A DNA stretch of 64,000 bases. Source: Chitinophagaceae bacterium (GTDB lineage Bacteria > Bacteroidota > Bacteroidia > Chitinophagales > UBA10324). Of this stretch, positions 54,649 through 63,431 are shown piece by piece. The stretch lies in contig JADKFU010000001.1 of assembly GCA_016717285.1 (NCBI GenBank), positions 558,001 through 622,000 on the forward strand, in the 5' to 3' direction. How positions within the stretch are numbered: the first letter of the stretch is position 1; every line of letters begins with the position of its first letter. The notes under the pieces are model-generated. The model was not told the origin of the DNA and searched no databases. It was given only the letters and a program-made list of their open reading frames with translations. Both the position numbers and the translations under genes were made by a program.

Positions 54649-54981
54649 TTAGCTCTTCTTTGCCAAAGCTAAAACCACCTGTTCTTCTTTCTTCCATTCA
54701 CGATCCATCACAAATGTGCCGAATGGAATTAAGGAAGCAAGAAAGGAGATGGCCGTTTTTTTCAGCGACCATGATTGTGTAATCTTCACAACCGTCAGAG
54801 CAAACAGATAGAAAATGAATAACAGTCCGTGCACCCAGCCGGTATATTTCACAGCTTCAGGAATATCTGCCATGTATTTTAATGGCATTGCTATAAATAA
54901 CAGCACTAAAAAAGAAATGCCTTCCGTAATTCCTGCAAGCCTTAACCTTCCGATAGAAGTATTCGAAAAATTTAATTTCAT
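54649..54981 (-). CDS. DUF3817 domain-containing membrane protein
   Basis: A 110-residue membrane protein with three transmembrane segments. It carries the DUF3817 pattern: RLRLAGITEGISFLVLLFIA, MPLKYMADIPEAVKYTGWVH with the conserved glycine-tryptophan-valine-histidine, and ASLIPFGTFVMDREW near the end. The family is found across bacteria and in C-terminal parts of some transporters; its role is unknown. It lies 90 bases downstream of pcm on the same strand, so the two may be co-transcribed. Confidence 0.85.
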   Translation of the reverse strand: MKLNFSNTSIGRLRLAGITEGISFLVLLFIAMPLKYMADIPEAVKYTGWVHGLLFIFYLFALTVVKITQSWSLKKTAISFLASLIPFGTFVMDREWKKEEQVVLALAKKS

Positions 54982-55071
54982 ATCACTAAGATTTTTTAAG
55001 CGTTACCAATTCAAACATTTAATTAACATTTGTTCCTGAAATTTCTAAACCGTTCAAACCCTTCCATCTCA

Positions 55072-55728
55072 TCAGCTCTTCTTTCCCGGCAGCAATGGTA
55101 CAAACTTAAACGTATCAAACACCTCTTCTTTAATTTCTGCTTCAGAAATTTTAGTGTATCGTTTCATAAGTTGCATTTCGCCGCTTCCAACCGGAATCAC
55201 AAGTATGCCACCTGTTTTTAATTGTGTCAATAATTTTTCAGGGAGAAAAGGTGCTGCTGCAGTCACCAGTATTTTATCAAACGGTGCAAACGAAGTAAGT
55301 CCTTCATAACCGTCGCCATAGAAACATTTTACCTGCGAATAGCCAAGTGTTGGTAGCAGTGCTTTTGTTTTTTCATACAATTTTTTCATCCGCTCAATCG
55401 TAAATATACGCGCTTTCATTTCAGCGAGAATGCAGGCCTGGTAACCTGAACCTGTTCCTACTTCCAATAATTTGTCGCTCTTTTTCAGTTCGAGCAATTG
55501 AGTTTGATAAGCAACTGTGTAAGGTTGCGAAATAGTTTGGCCTTCACCTATCGGGAAAGCGGTGTCTTCATAAGCACGTTCTATAAAGGCGCTTTCAAAA
55601 GCAAACAAATGACGTGGCACCGTTTCCATGGCACGCAAAACCTCCACATCATGAATGCCTTTGGCTCTCACAACCTCCACTAATTTTTTGCGCATGCCTT
55701 TATGACGGAAAGTATCTGCTTCGTTCAT
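55072..55728 (-). CDS. pcm: Protein-L-isoaspartate O-methyltransferase
   Basis: A 218-residue cytosolic repair enzyme that methylates L-isoaspartyl residues in damaged proteins using S-adenosylmethionine. Features seen are VPRHLFAFESAFIERAYED, the substrate loop PIGEGQTISQPYTVAYQTQL, the SAM-binding motif LLEVGTGSGYQACILAEM and the later FDKILVTAAAPFLP and GGILVIPVG. The frame is open to 55794, but the ATG at 55728 (MNEADTFRHKGMRKKLV) gives the standard N-terminus. Length is normal. Confidence 0.94.
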   Translation of the reverse strand: MNEADTFRHKGMRKKLVEVVRAKGIHDVEVLRAMETVPRHLFAFESAFIERAYEDTAFPIGEGQTISQPYTVAYQTQLLELKKSDKLLEVGTGSGYQACILAEMKARIFTIERMKKLYEKTKALLPTLGYSQVKCFYGDGYEGLTSFAPFDKILVTAAAPFLPEKLLTQLKTGGILVIPVGSGEMQLMKRYTKISEAEIKEEVFDTFKFVPLLPGKKS

Positions 55729-55968
55729 CTGAAATATATTATTCGACTTGATTTGTTTGCAAAGATAATCGGAACACGATGGAATTGCTTGCACCTGAAA
55801 TTTGGATGCGACAAATTATCCGAATAACTATTAAAGCAATTGGAACGATAACTAAAAGAGGAAGCAATGTTCAAAATTCTTAAAACCAACTACCTATTCT
55901 TTGCGGACTTTTGCTCCATTGCGATAAAGTTCATGATCGATGATAATGTATCTTACCGAAGTAGTATT

Positions 55969-55976
55969 TATATTTG
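55969..55976 (+). promoter_or_regulatory. -7 box (TATATTTG) before the phosphohexomutase gene
   Basis: TATATTTG fits the phylum consensus and lies 39 bases before the ATG at 56016. It also supports the ATG over a TTG start at 55974, which would overlap the -7 box. Confidence 0.45.
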
Positions 55977-56015
55977 TCACCTTCACCCGTACTTCAATCA
56001 CAATACAACTCTATC

Positions 56016-57416
56016 ATGACTCCCATAAAATTTGGAACAGACGGATGGCGCGCCATCATTGCACAGGATTATACGGTTGACAATGTTACCAGGGTTGCTT
56101 ACGCAACCGCTTTGTGGATCAAAAAAAATTATCCGGAGCCCAAAGTGCTTATCGGCTATGATTGCCGGTTTGGCGGACAGTTGTTTGCCGAAACAACAGC
56201 AAAAGTGATGTGCGCCAATGGTGTTAAAGTATTTCTGGCCGAAGGGTTTGTTTCTACGCCAATGGTTTCTATGGGTACAAAACATTTCGGAGCAGGCATG
56301 GGAGTGGTAATTACCGCCAGCCACAATCCCCCTTCTTACAATGGATTTAAATTGAAGAGTGAAGCAGGCGGACCAAGTTCACCAGCTATTATTGCGGAAG
56401 TAGAGCGTATGATTCCTGATACCATCGAAGTGGCCACTGTTTCGTTAACAGCGTATGAATCGGGTGGATTACTGGAATACGTTGACCTTGAAACTTTGTA
56501 CGTCGATTTAGTGCGTAAAAATTTTGACCTGGATGGAATCAACAACAGCAATGTAATAGTTGCGTATGATGCCATGTATGGCGCAGGACAAAACGTGATT
56601 CCGCAGGTTTTGAAAAGTCCGATCCTGTTGCATTGCGATTACAATCCTTCTTTCAAAGGTCAGGCACCTGAACCGCTCGATCGCAATTTACAAGAGCTTG
56701 CATCGCTCATTAAAAATTCTCCTCAAAATGTCTGCGGATGGGCGACTGATGGTGATGCAGACCGGATTGGGATGTACGATGAAGATGGAAATTTTGTAGA
56801 TGCACACCACATCATCTTGCTGCTTATTCACTATTTGCACAAGTATAAAAATATGAATGGCAAAGTGGTGGTGGCATTCTCAGTCTCTGATAAAGTAAAG
56901 AAGATGTGCCTGAAATATGGATTACCTATTGAAGTCACCCAGATCGGTTTCAAATACATCAGCGAGAAAATGGTGAAAGAAGATGTGCTGGTAGGTGGAG
57001 AAGAATCCGGTGGCATTGCAGTGAAAGGACATATTCCGGAGCGCGATGGTATTTGGGATGGATTGATCTTACTGGAGTTTATGGCGAAAACCGGCAAGAC
57101 GATGAAACAGATTATCCAGGAAGTGTATGATGTGGTTGGGTCTTTCAGCTTTGACCGTCTTGATCTGCACCTTGATGAAGCTTTGAAACAACAGATCGTC
57201 CAGAATTGCAAAGAAAATAAATACACTTCTTTTGGAAAATATACGGTGCAACGCGTCGAAGATATTGACGGTTTCAAATATCATTTCAGTGATAACGAAT
57301 GGATCATGATACGCGCATCAGGCACAGAACCTTTGCTGCGGGTTTATGGTGAAGCGCCTACAAAAGCTGAGGTGACGGAATTGTTACAGACAGCAAAGAA
57401 GGCTTTATTAGGTTGA
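56016..57416 (+). CDS. Phosphoglucomutase/phosphomannomutase family protein
   Basis: A 466-residue alpha-D-phosphohexomutase that moves phosphate between C1 and C6 of a hexose phosphate. It has IKFGTDGWRAIIAQDY at the start, the phosphoserine loop VITASHNPPSYNGFK (Ser102), the metal loop TDGDADRIGMYD (Asp245, 247, 249), the sugar-specificity loop GGEESGGIAVKGH and the phosphate-binding RASGTEPLLRVYGEAP at the C-terminus. All four domains are complete. The exact sugar (glucose, mannose or glucosamine) is not settled by these motifs; the GEESGG loop favours glucose/mannose. A TAGTCTTTAG-type repeat follows the stop. Confidence 0.92.
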   Translation: MTPIKFGTDGWRAIIAQDYTVDNVTRVAYATALWIKKNYPEPKVLIGYDCRFGGQLFAETTAKVMCANGVKVFLAEGFVSTPMVSMGTKHFGAGMGVVITASHNPPSYNGFKLKSEAGGPSSPAIIAEVERMIPDTIEVATVSLTAYESGGLLEYVDLETLYVDLVRKNFDLDGINNSNVIVAYDAMYGAGQNVIPQVLKSPILLHCDYNPSFKGQAPEPLDRNLQELASLIKNSPQNVCGWATDGDADRIGMYDEDGNFVDAHHIILLLIHYLHKYKNMNGKVVVAFSVSDKVKKMCLKYGLPIEVTQIGFKYISEKMVKEDVLVGGEESGGIAVKGHIPERDGIWDGLILLEFMAKTGKTMKQIIQEVYDVVGSFSFDRLDLHLDEALKQQIVQNCKENKYTSFGKYTVQRVEDIDGFKYHFSDNEWIMIRASGTEPLLRVYGEAPTKAEVTELLQTAKKALLG

Positions 57417-57441
57417 TTGTTTATAGCCGATGGAAAGTAGT

Positions 57442-57484
57442 GAGTCCTTGGTCTTTAGTCTTTAGACTTTAGTCTTCAGTCATT
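57442..57484. repeat. Short intergenic TAGTCTTTAG-type repeat
   Basis: Degenerate tandem units GTCTTTAGTC, TTTAGACTTTAGTC and TTCAGTCATT lie between the phosphohexomutase and S9 peptidase genes. It belongs to the same style as the TAGTCATTAGTC repeats at about 32190 and 47970. Confidence 0.55.
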
Positions 57485-57522
57485 TCTTGAAAACCACAAA
57501 ATTTAACTTAATCTTCGAACAC

Positions 57523-59565
57523 ATGCCAACCAGATTTTTCATCGCATTTTCCCTCTTAATTACCTTCCACAACATTGCGCACTCACAAAATGTAATGACT
57601 CCTGATCTCTTGTGGAAGCTCGGAAGAGTGGCCGGTGAGAATATTTCTCCTGATGGCAAGAATGTGATTTATGGTGTTACCAATTATGACATGGAAGCGA
57701 ACAAAGGTGAACGAAATCTTTATTCTATTCCTGTAAATGGTGGCGGAGCAAAGCAGATTACAACAACAGCCGGAACAGAATACAATGTGCAGGTAACACC
57801 TTCAGGAAAAATGGGTTACCTCTCCAATGGACAATGGTGGGAAGGAAATTGGGATGGAACAGATGCAAAACAAGTAACCACTATTGAAGGAGGAATTGAC
57901 AATGTAAAATTTTCAACGGATGGAAAATATGTTTTGTTTTCACAGGAAGTAAAAATTCAAAATACAGTTACCGAACGCTATCCTGATTTGCAAAAAGCCA
58001 ATGCGCATGGCGCTGACGATCTCATGTACCGCCATTGGGATGGTTGGGATGATGGCGCTTACAACCACGTTTTTTATGCAGCTTACACTGCTGTTGGCAT
58101 CACGAATCCGAAAGATATTATGCAGGGTGAAGCATACGACAGTCCGCAAACTCCTTTTGGCGGTGCTGAAGATTTTACCTTCGATGCTGCAGCAACCGGC
58201 ATTTTCTATGTTTGTAAAAAGAAAAGTGGAAAAGAAGCGGCTGTCAGCACCAACTCAGATATCTGGTATTATTCCATTGCCAACGGCACTACCGTGAATA
58301 TTACAGTGGATGGAAAGGGATATGATACACAACCTCAGATGGCTCCCAAGTCCAACATGCTTGCTTTCACAAGCATGGCGCGCGATGGATATGAAGCGGA
58401 TAAAAATGACCTGGTTGTTTTAAATATTGCAACCAGTAAAAAATACAACCTCACTAAAGACTGGGACGAAACAGTTGAATCTTTTCGATGGAGTAATGAC
58501 GGTTCGAAAATTTATTTCCTTGCGGTGAAAGAAGGAACAGAGCAACTGTTTGAAATTTCCCTGCAAAAGGACATTGAAAAAAATACAGCAACAAATATCC
58601 GGCAGGTTACCAACGGACCATTCGATTTGAATGCAATCGTAGGTCAGTCTGGCGATTGGATCATTGCGTCGAAGAGCGATATGAATCATGCAAATGAATT
58701 GGTGCGCGTGAATTTAAAAACCGGTGAAGTAACTGTGCTTACATCCGTGAATAAAGTTGCTTATGAAGGCATCAGCTTAAGCCGGGTAGATAAAGTGTGG
58801 ATGAAAACAACTGACGGACAAAAAATGCTGACATGGGTGATCTATCCACCTGATTTCGATGCAACTAAAAAGTATCCGACATTGCTTTATTGCCAGGGCG
58901 GACCACAATCTGCTGTTTCCCAATTTTATTCTTTTCGATGGAATTTTCAGTTGATGGCTGCAAATGGTTACATCGTGGTGGCACCCAATCGACGTGGTTT
59001 GCCTGGCTTCGGAACAAAATGGAATGAAGACATCAGCCAGGATTGGGGCGGACAAGCCATTAAGGATTATCTCACTGCTATCGACTCTGCGGCCACCTGG
59101 AGCTTCGTTGATAAATCAAGATTAGGCGCGGTTGGTGCGAGCTATGGAGGATATTCAGTGTATATGCTGGAAGGTGCGAGCAATGGGCGTTTCAAATCGA
59201 TGATTTCTCATTGCGGTGTATTTGATCTTAACAGTTGGTACGCAACTACAGAAGAAATCTGGTTTGCAAACTGGGATGTCGGCGGACCATTCTGGTTGAA
59301 GCCCCAACCGAAAAGTTATATGCTTTCTAATCCTGTCAATTTTATTGACAGGTGGCGAACACCGATTATGGTGATTGAAGGAGAACGCGATTACCGCATT
59401 CCTTACACGCAAGGATTGGCAGCTTACCAATATGCACAACTCAAAGGCATAAAAAGCCGGTTGCTTGTTTTTCCTGATGAAGGACATTGGATACTGAAAC
59501 CACAAAACAGCTTGCTGTGGCAAAGGGAATTCTTCAGGTGGTTGGATGAGACGTTGAAGAATTAG
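57523..59565 (+). CDS. S9 family peptidase (prolyl oligopeptidase/dipeptidyl peptidase type)
   Basis: A 680-residue exported serine peptidase. It has a signal peptide (MPTRFFIAFSLLITFHNIAH), a seven-blade propeller (about 25-430, e.g. LWKLGRVAGENISPDGKNVI and PKSNMLAFTSMARDGYEA) and a C-terminal alpha/beta-hydrolase domain. The catalytic triad is Ser540 in GASYGGYSVY, Asp623 in EGERDYRIP and His655 in PDEGHWIL. Family members remove dipeptides or cut after proline-like residues in peptides; the location is periplasmic. The frame opens at a TTG (57487) but ATG 57523 gives the signal peptide. Length is normal for the Bacteroidota group. Confidence 0.92.
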   Translation: MPTRFFIAFSLLITFHNIAHSQNVMTPDLLWKLGRVAGENISPDGKNVIYGVTNYDMEANKGERNLYSIPVNGGGAKQITTTAGTEYNVQVTPSGKMGYLSNGQWWEGNWDGTDAKQVTTIEGGIDNVKFSTDGKYVLFSQEVKIQNTVTERYPDLQKANAHGADDLMYRHWDGWDDGAYNHVFYAAYTAVGITNPKDIMQGEAYDSPQTPFGGAEDFTFDAAATGIFYVCKKKSGKEAAVSTNSDIWYYSIANGTTVNITVDGKGYDTQPQMAPKSNMLAFTSMARDGYEADKNDLVVLNIATSKKYNLTKDWDETVESFRWSNDGSKIYFLAVKEGTEQLFEISLQKDIEKNTATNIRQVTNGPFDLNAIVGQSGDWIIASKSDMNHANELVRVNLKTGEVTVLTSVNKVAYEGISLSRVDKVWMKTTDGQKMLTWVIYPPDFDATKKYPTLLYCQGGPQSAVSQFYSFRWNFQLMAANGYIVVAPNRRGLPGFGTKWNEDISQDWGGQAIKDYLTAIDSAATWSFVDKSRLGAVGASYGGYSVYMLEGASNGRFKSMISHCGVFDLNSWYATTEEIWFANWDVGGPFWLKPQPKSYMLSNPVNFIDRWRTPIMVIEGERDYRIPYTQGLAAYQYAQLKGIKSRLLVFPDEGHWILKPQNSLLWQREFFRWLDETLKN

Positions 59566-59569
59566 GTGG

Positions 59570-59665
59570 TTAAATTGTTAAATGGCTAAATGGTAGCGGC
59601 AAAGCCGGAACGTAGGATGACCGATCATTCAAGGCCGTCATCCTATGTTTGTAAAGCCCACGCAC
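59570..59665. repeat. Structured intergenic repeat, copy 1 (upstream of valS)
   Basis: After GTTAAATTGTTAAATGGCTAAATGG comes a hairpin: TAGGATGAC (59613-59621) pairs with GTCATCCTA (59637-59645) around a 15-base loop, followed by TGTTTGTAAAG. A similar unit with a different stem sequence lies just after valS (62540-62700). Confidence 0.55.
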
Positions 59666-59823
59666 TTTATAACCCACTGCTTTTTGCGGCGGGAGCAGCA
59701 ATCCTCAAGTATTAACAGCAAAAACACTATGACTTAGTTTCAGACTATGCACTTACTTTAAAGTACGTGCATTAAATTAGTCAGGCATCCCATACTAATC
59801 CTGCAATTCCACCAAATACCGTT

Positions 59824-59831
59824 TATTTTTG
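59824..59831 (+). promoter_or_regulatory. -7 box (TATTTTTG) before valS
   Basis: TATTTTTG matches TAnnTTTG 19 bases before the ATG at 59851. A clear -33 TTG is not visible. Confidence 0.45.
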
Positions 59832-59850
59832 CGACACAAATTTTGTGAAG

Positions 59851-62526
59851 ATGGAATTGCCCAAAACATTTGACCCAACCGGATTAGACGATCGCTGGTA
59901 TCAGCGATGGATGGATCAACGCCTGTTCGAATCAAAACCCGACGAAAGGGAACCTTATACTATTGTAATTCCTCCACCCAACGTCACAGGTGTATTGCAC
60001 ATGGGTCATGCACTCAACAATACCATCCAGGATATCTGCATTCGTCGCGCACGCATGCAGGGAAAAAATGCATGCTGGGTTCCGGGAACAGATCATGCTT
60101 CTATTTCCACAGAAGCAAAAGTGGTAGCGATGCTGCGTGAAAAAGGTATTGAGAAGCGTGAACTTTCGCGCGATGAGTTTCTGAAATATGCCTGGGAATG
60201 GCGCGATAAATATGGTGGCATCATCCTGAAACAAATCCGCAAACTGGGTTGCAGTTGCGACTGGAACCGGACCACTTTCACGATGGACGATGATTATTAT
60301 CGTGCGGTAATTCAAGTGTTCATTGATCTCTATAAAAAAGGCCACATTTATCGTGGTAACAAAATGATCAACTGGGATCCGAAAGCCAAAACATCATTGA
60401 GCGATGAAGAAGTGATTAAGAGAGAAGTGAAGTCAAAACTTTATTTTCTCCGATATAAATTGGAAGGTGATGGCGATGAATGGATCACGATTGCCACAGT
60501 TCGTCCCGAAACTATTTTAGGTGACACTGCAATTTGTGTGCATCCTGAGGATGACCGGTACAAAAATCTCATAGGTCGTTTTGCTTTGGTTCCGCTCATC
60601 AATCGACGTATTCCCATCATCGCAGATGAATATGTGGAGCGCGAATTTGGAACCGGTGCATTAAAGGTGACACCGGCGCACGACATGAATGATTACAACC
60701 TTGGTCTGAAACATCATTTGGAAGTAATTGATACCCTCAACGAAGATGGAACGATGAGTAAAGCTGCACAGCTTTACATTGGTCAGGATCGATTCGAGTG
60801 TAGAAAAAATATTGTGAAGGACTTAGAGGCGCAAGGACATTTAGTAAAAGTAGAAGAGTACACCAACCAGATTGGATTTTCCGAGCGAACAGATGTCGTG
60901 GTGGAGCCACGCATTTCTATGCAATGGTGGTGTAACATGAAGGAAATGGCAAAGCCTGCTTTGGAAGCGGTGATGCAGGAAGAAATTAAATTCTATCCTT
61001 CAAAATTCAAAAACACCTATCGTTTATGGATGGAAAGCATCCGCGACTGGTGCATCAGCCGTCAACTTTGGTGGGGACATAGAATTCCGGTTTGGTATGC
61101 ACCTGATGGAAGATTCGCGGTAGCTGAAACTGTAGCAGAAGCATTAAACATTTTGAACCAGGAATCAACAACCAAAGCAACCAATTCCCTTCTCACAATT
61201 GACCATTCACCACTCACCATTCACGATCTCAAACAGGACGAAGATGTTCTCGACACCTGGTTTTCCAGTTGGCTCTGGCCTTTTGAAGTGTTCAAAGGAT
61301 TGAGCAATCCCGGAAATGAAGAGATGAAATATTATTATCCAACGCAAACATTGGTTACAGCGCCTGAAATCATTTTTTTCTGGGTGGCGCGAATGATCAT
61401 GAGTGGCTTTGAATACATGAAGGAAAAGCCCTTCGACCAGGTTTACTTTACCGGTATTGTTCGTGATAAACAGGGAAGAAAAATGTCGAAGTCATTGGGT
61501 AATTCGCCGGACTTACTGGGCTTGATTGATCAATATGGTGCTGATGCAGTGCGATTCGGAGTGCTCATTTCTTCTCCTGCAGGTAATGATATTTTGTATG
61601 ATGAAAAGCTGGTAGAGCAGGGAAGAAATTTCAACAATAAAATATGGAACGTATTAAGACTGGTGAAAGGGTGGGAGGTTGCAGAAGATCTTTCAAAAAA
61701 TCAATCGGAGAGTGCCGCTAATTTGTTTGCGACTGAGTGGTTTGAAAACAGGTTGAACGGTGCCGCACACCAGATTGAAAAATTATTCAAACAGTTTGAT
61801 ATTTCTCAGGCATTAAAGGAAATTTATTCGTTGATATGGGATGATTTCTGTTCGTGGTACCTTGAAATGATCAAACCTGAATTTGGTCAGCCGATTGATG
61901 ATTATTCCTTCAATAAGACCATCGAATTTTTAGAACGGTTGATGCAACTGCTTCATCCTTTCATGCCATTTATTACTGAAGAAGTCTTTCAGCAAATTCG
62001 TGAAAGGGGAGAAAGCGAATTTGTAATGATCTCACAATTCCCTGAAGTTCCTGAACCTGATTCATTCATAATGGCTGATGGTGAAAAAGTGAAACAGATC
62101 ATCACGACAATTCGTGACATCCGCAACCGCAACGGGCTGAAGCAAAAGGATAAATTGACACTGTATGTTTCTACGGGAATGGAACTTGGTGACGGAATGA
62201 AAAAAAATATTTCGAGACTGGCCATGCTTAGCGCGATTGAAGAAACTGCAAAGGACGTGGAGCAATCATTTTCTTTTCTGATTGGCGCCGATAAATTTTT
62301 CCTTGAATCACCTCAAGGACTTGACTCCGGAGAAGAACAATCCAGGCTCGAAAAGGACATCGAATACCAACGTGGCTTTTTAACTTCTGTAATGAAGAAA
62401 CTTGACAATCAGAATTTTGTCGCAAAAGCTTCATCAGATATCATTGACAAGGAGAAGAAAAAAGCCGAAGATGCACAGGAAAAAATCCGGTTGATGGAAG
62501 AAAGATTGCGGGTGATTGCCCGATAG
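59851..62526 (+). CDS. valS: Valyl-tRNA synthetase
   Basis: An 891-residue class I synthetase that charges tRNA-Val. The ATP motif is HMGH (50-53) in GVLHMGHALNN, the second is KMSKS (about 543-547) in GRKMSKSLGNSPDL. The editing domain contains ARPETILGDTA-type sequence (VRPETILGDTAICVHPEDD), and DVLDTWFSSWLWPF is the conserved element before KMSKS. The C-terminus is the tRNA-binding coiled coil (EKDIEYQRGFLTSVMKKLDN). Residues about 438-460 (ESTTKATNSLLTIDHSPLTI) form an unusual insert encoded by intergenic-type repeat DNA. The frame begins at GTG 59845; ATG 59851 is preferred. Confidence 0.95.
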   Translation: MELPKTFDPTGLDDRWYQRWMDQRLFESKPDEREPYTIVIPPPNVTGVLHMGHALNNTIQDICIRRARMQGKNACWVPGTDHASISTEAKVVAMLREKGIEKRELSRDEFLKYAWEWRDKYGGIILKQIRKLGCSCDWNRTTFTMDDDYYRAVIQVFIDLYKKGHIYRGNKMINWDPKAKTSLSDEEVIKREVKSKLYFLRYKLEGDGDEWITIATVRPETILGDTAICVHPEDDRYKNLIGRFALVPLINRRIPIIADEYVEREFGTGALKVTPAHDMNDYNLGLKHHLEVIDTLNEDGTMSKAAQLYIGQDRFECRKNIVKDLEAQGHLVKVEEYTNQIGFSERTDVVVEPRISMQWWCNMKEMAKPALEAVMQEEIKFYPSKFKNTYRLWMESIRDWCISRQLWWGHRIPVWYAPDGRFAVAETVAEALNILNQESTTKATNSLLTIDHSPLTIHDLKQDEDVLDTWFSSWLWPFEVFKGLSNPGNEEMKYYYPTQTLVTAPEIIFFWVARMIMSGFEYMKEKPFDQVYFTGIVRDKQGRKMSKSLGNSPDLLGLIDQYGADAVRFGVLISSPAGNDILYDEKLVEQGRNFNNKIWNVLRLVKGWEVAEDLSKNQSESAANLFATEWFENRLNGAAHQIEKLFKQFDISQALKEIYSLIWDDFCSWYLEMIKPEFGQPIDDYSFNKTIEFLERLMQLLHPFMPFITEEVFQQIRERGESEFVMISQFPEVPEPDSFIMADGEKVKQIITTIRDIRNRNGLKQKDKLTLYVSTGMELGDGMKKNISRLAMLSAIEETAKDVEQSFSFLIGADKFFLESPQGLDSGEEQSRLEKDIEYQRGFLTSVMKKLDNQNFVAKASSDIIDKEKKKAEDAQEKIRLMEERLRVIAR

Positions 62527-62529
62527 AGT

Positions 62530-62705
62530 TAGATCGTTGAATTGCTAAATTTTTGAATGGCTAAATTGTTCGGTGACAGAGGGCATTGTGACGAATCAAT
62601 CAAGTTCGTCATCTTATGTTTACAATGACGGCCATGATTGATCAGCTTTCTCTTCGGCTTCGCCGCAACCATTTAGCAATTTAGCCATGCAACCGTTTGG
62701 TAAAT
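62530..62705. repeat. Structured intergenic repeat, copy 2 (downstream of valS)
   Basis: GTTGAATTGCTAAATTTTTG and AATGGCTAAATTG lead into a hairpin, TGACGAA (62589-62595) with TTCGTCA (62605-62611), nested in CATTGT/ACAATG (62584-62589, 62622-62627). An inverted AACCATTTAGCAATTTAGCC (62668 onward) mirrors the left end. It aligns by eye with copy 1 (59570-59665). Confidence 0.55.
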
Positions 62706-62799
62706 TAATGATCAAATATCAAATTATCCTCTTCATTCAGACTTGATAAATCCATCCCGAATTCACCTTCGTATATGCCGTTATCATTGAATCAAGGTA

Positions 62800-63216
62800 A
62801 TGGAAGCCAAAGTAAAATACGATGAAGTAAAGCGCAAAATCTTCCTTGTATCAAGGATTTTTGGGTTTGTCCTGGTGGTAACCTTCAATGCATTTATATT
62901 CATCACAGATTATCCTCCTGCTAGTTCGCCGTCGTTAAAGTTAATTGCAGAATTCGTGGATCATGCCTCTATGGAGCATCATATTAACGAATCTCCATTC
63001 ACACTCAATTTAAATTTCAAAGTTGCACCGGCTCACGTAATGGACGCAGCAACTTCTTTCCCTATTACACTCCCGCAATTTACACCTGCCATCTTATGGC
63101 TCATGGTATTTGGTTTAACGATATGTTTCATTTGTTTTTGTTTCTTCAGGGGTGAAAAGAACATGAACACACAATTTTTTCCTGGTATTCTCCTGCCACC
63201 TCCCAAATATTTGTAA
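62800..63216 (+). CDS. Hypothetical two-TM membrane protein
   Basis: A 138-residue membrane protein I do not recognise. It has a transmembrane segment near the N-terminus (about 17-36, SRIFGFVLVVTFNAFIFITD), a loop of about 70 residues with an HH pair (ASMEHHINESPFTLN), a second transmembrane segment (about 101-120, ILWLMVFGLTICFICFCFF) and a short proline-ending tail. The loop should face the periplasm. It lies 215 bases upstream of a TonB-dependent receptor on the same strand, so a role in metal or small-molecule uptake is possible, but only from position. The histidines could bind metal. Confidence 0.55.
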   Translation: MEAKVKYDEVKRKIFLVSRIFGFVLVVTFNAFIFITDYPPASSPSLKLIAEFVDHASMEHHINESPFTLNLNFKVAPAHVMDAATSFPITLPQFTPAILWLMVFGLTICFICFCFFRGEKNMNTQFFPGILLPPPKYL

Positions 63217-63431
63217 CCTCATAAAGTAAGCAATAGTAATGCTGATGGAAATCATCGCGCTGCTTTATCTCTTTCAACCTGTTTAACCGCCAATTTTTAA
63301 TTCGTGCACAGGCTATCCCGGTTTCGGATAATTTAAATCCAATAGCAACTTGTAGTTACGGCGATATCTATTGCTTCCAAATTCAATGGGTGCTCGAAAG
63401 CACTTATCCTGTTCACCATCAACTTTCAACC

